Shown one piece after another: positions 19,970 to 20,080 of a stretch of 20,080 bases of DNA (position 1 is the stretch's first letter; each line of letters begins with the position of its first letter). A model generated the notes under the pieces. The model had not been told where the DNA came from. It made no database searches and saw only the letters and a program-made list of their open reading frames with translations. The translations under genes and the position numbers were made by a program. The DNA comes from Larix sibirica (Eukaryota; Streptophyta; Pinopsida; Pinales; Pinaceae): contig NWUY0300012767.1 in NCBI GenBank assembly GCA_004151065.3, positions 7,533-27,612 on the forward strand. The letters run 5' to 3'.

Positions 19970-20080
19970 TACCTTGGTACCACTTTTAGTTCGAATTGGT
20001 ACACTCGATGGATTGACAGGATGTGGTGGCATTGCTTGAGGACAAGCAATCTTTGGGAAGGGAGGACTGTGATGTCCCCT
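18841..20080 (+). mobile_element. Second copy of LTR-element 3' internal region, with polypurine tract and LTR start
   Basis: Bases 18841-20073 equal 17010-18242 at offset 1831 with no difference that I found, including the same premature stops. The polypurine tract is at 20055-20066 and an LTR start TGTGATGTCCCCT at 20068-20080, where it departs from the first copy (TGTGATTTTCCCT). The window ends there. Perfect identity of a decayed sequence, followed by an LTR with different bases, suggests a collapsed repeat contig used twice, or a recent duplicate. Confidence 0.85.

Overview
This window looks like nuclear DNA from a seed plant, most likely a conifer. The reasons are one GC-rich plant transcription-regulator gene in very AT-rich spacer, decayed LINE and LTR retrotransposons, and LTR starts of the TGATGTCCCC and TGTAATATCCC kind. 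Three isolated single N bases (5644, 11208, 18840) look like scaffold joins in a short-read assembly. The species is inference; the plant origin is secure from the ALOG-domain protein.

Layout. Positions 1-11004 hold an intronless ALOG-family gene (LSH/G1-like, 241 aa) with long flanks, present twice: 284-5643 and 5645-11004. The copies are collinear at a constant offset of 5361 with only about six base differences, four of them in one N-terminal CAG tract. Because the end of one contig equals the beginning of the next across a single N, this is best read as an unmerged contig overlap, probably two alleles of one locus, and not as a proven tandem duplication. Positions 11005-13740 are AT-rich spacer with short repeats and a second 100-bp overlap at the N at 11208. 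Positions 13741-14700 (minus strand) are the decayed 3' end of a LINE ORF2, with zf-RVT and RNase H-like regions.

From 14713 an LTR retrotransposon begins: 5' LTR (14713-15452), tRNA-Met primer-binding site (15454-15465), internal region with one badly broken, unrecognised reading frame (about 15781-18138), polypurine tract (18224-18235) and the start of the 3' LTR (18237-18684). No reverse transcriptase, protease or integrase fits in the roughly 2.8-kb interior, so the element is probably non-autonomous. At 18685 the 3' LTR is interrupted by what looks like the start of another LTR element (TGTAATATCCC). After the N at 18840, the last 1.23 kb of the internal region is repeated and runs into a different LTR start at the window edge.

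The only apparently functional gene is the ALOG gene: a DNA-binding nuclear regulator with polyQ/H N-terminus, zinc-binding insert, basic nuclear-localisation cluster and P/Q-rich C-terminus. The most interesting signals are the duplication and its clustered polyQ differences, the unrecognised protein of the LTR element, and the strong bias of its premature stops to TAG, which fits decay of methylated cytosines in a silenced element.
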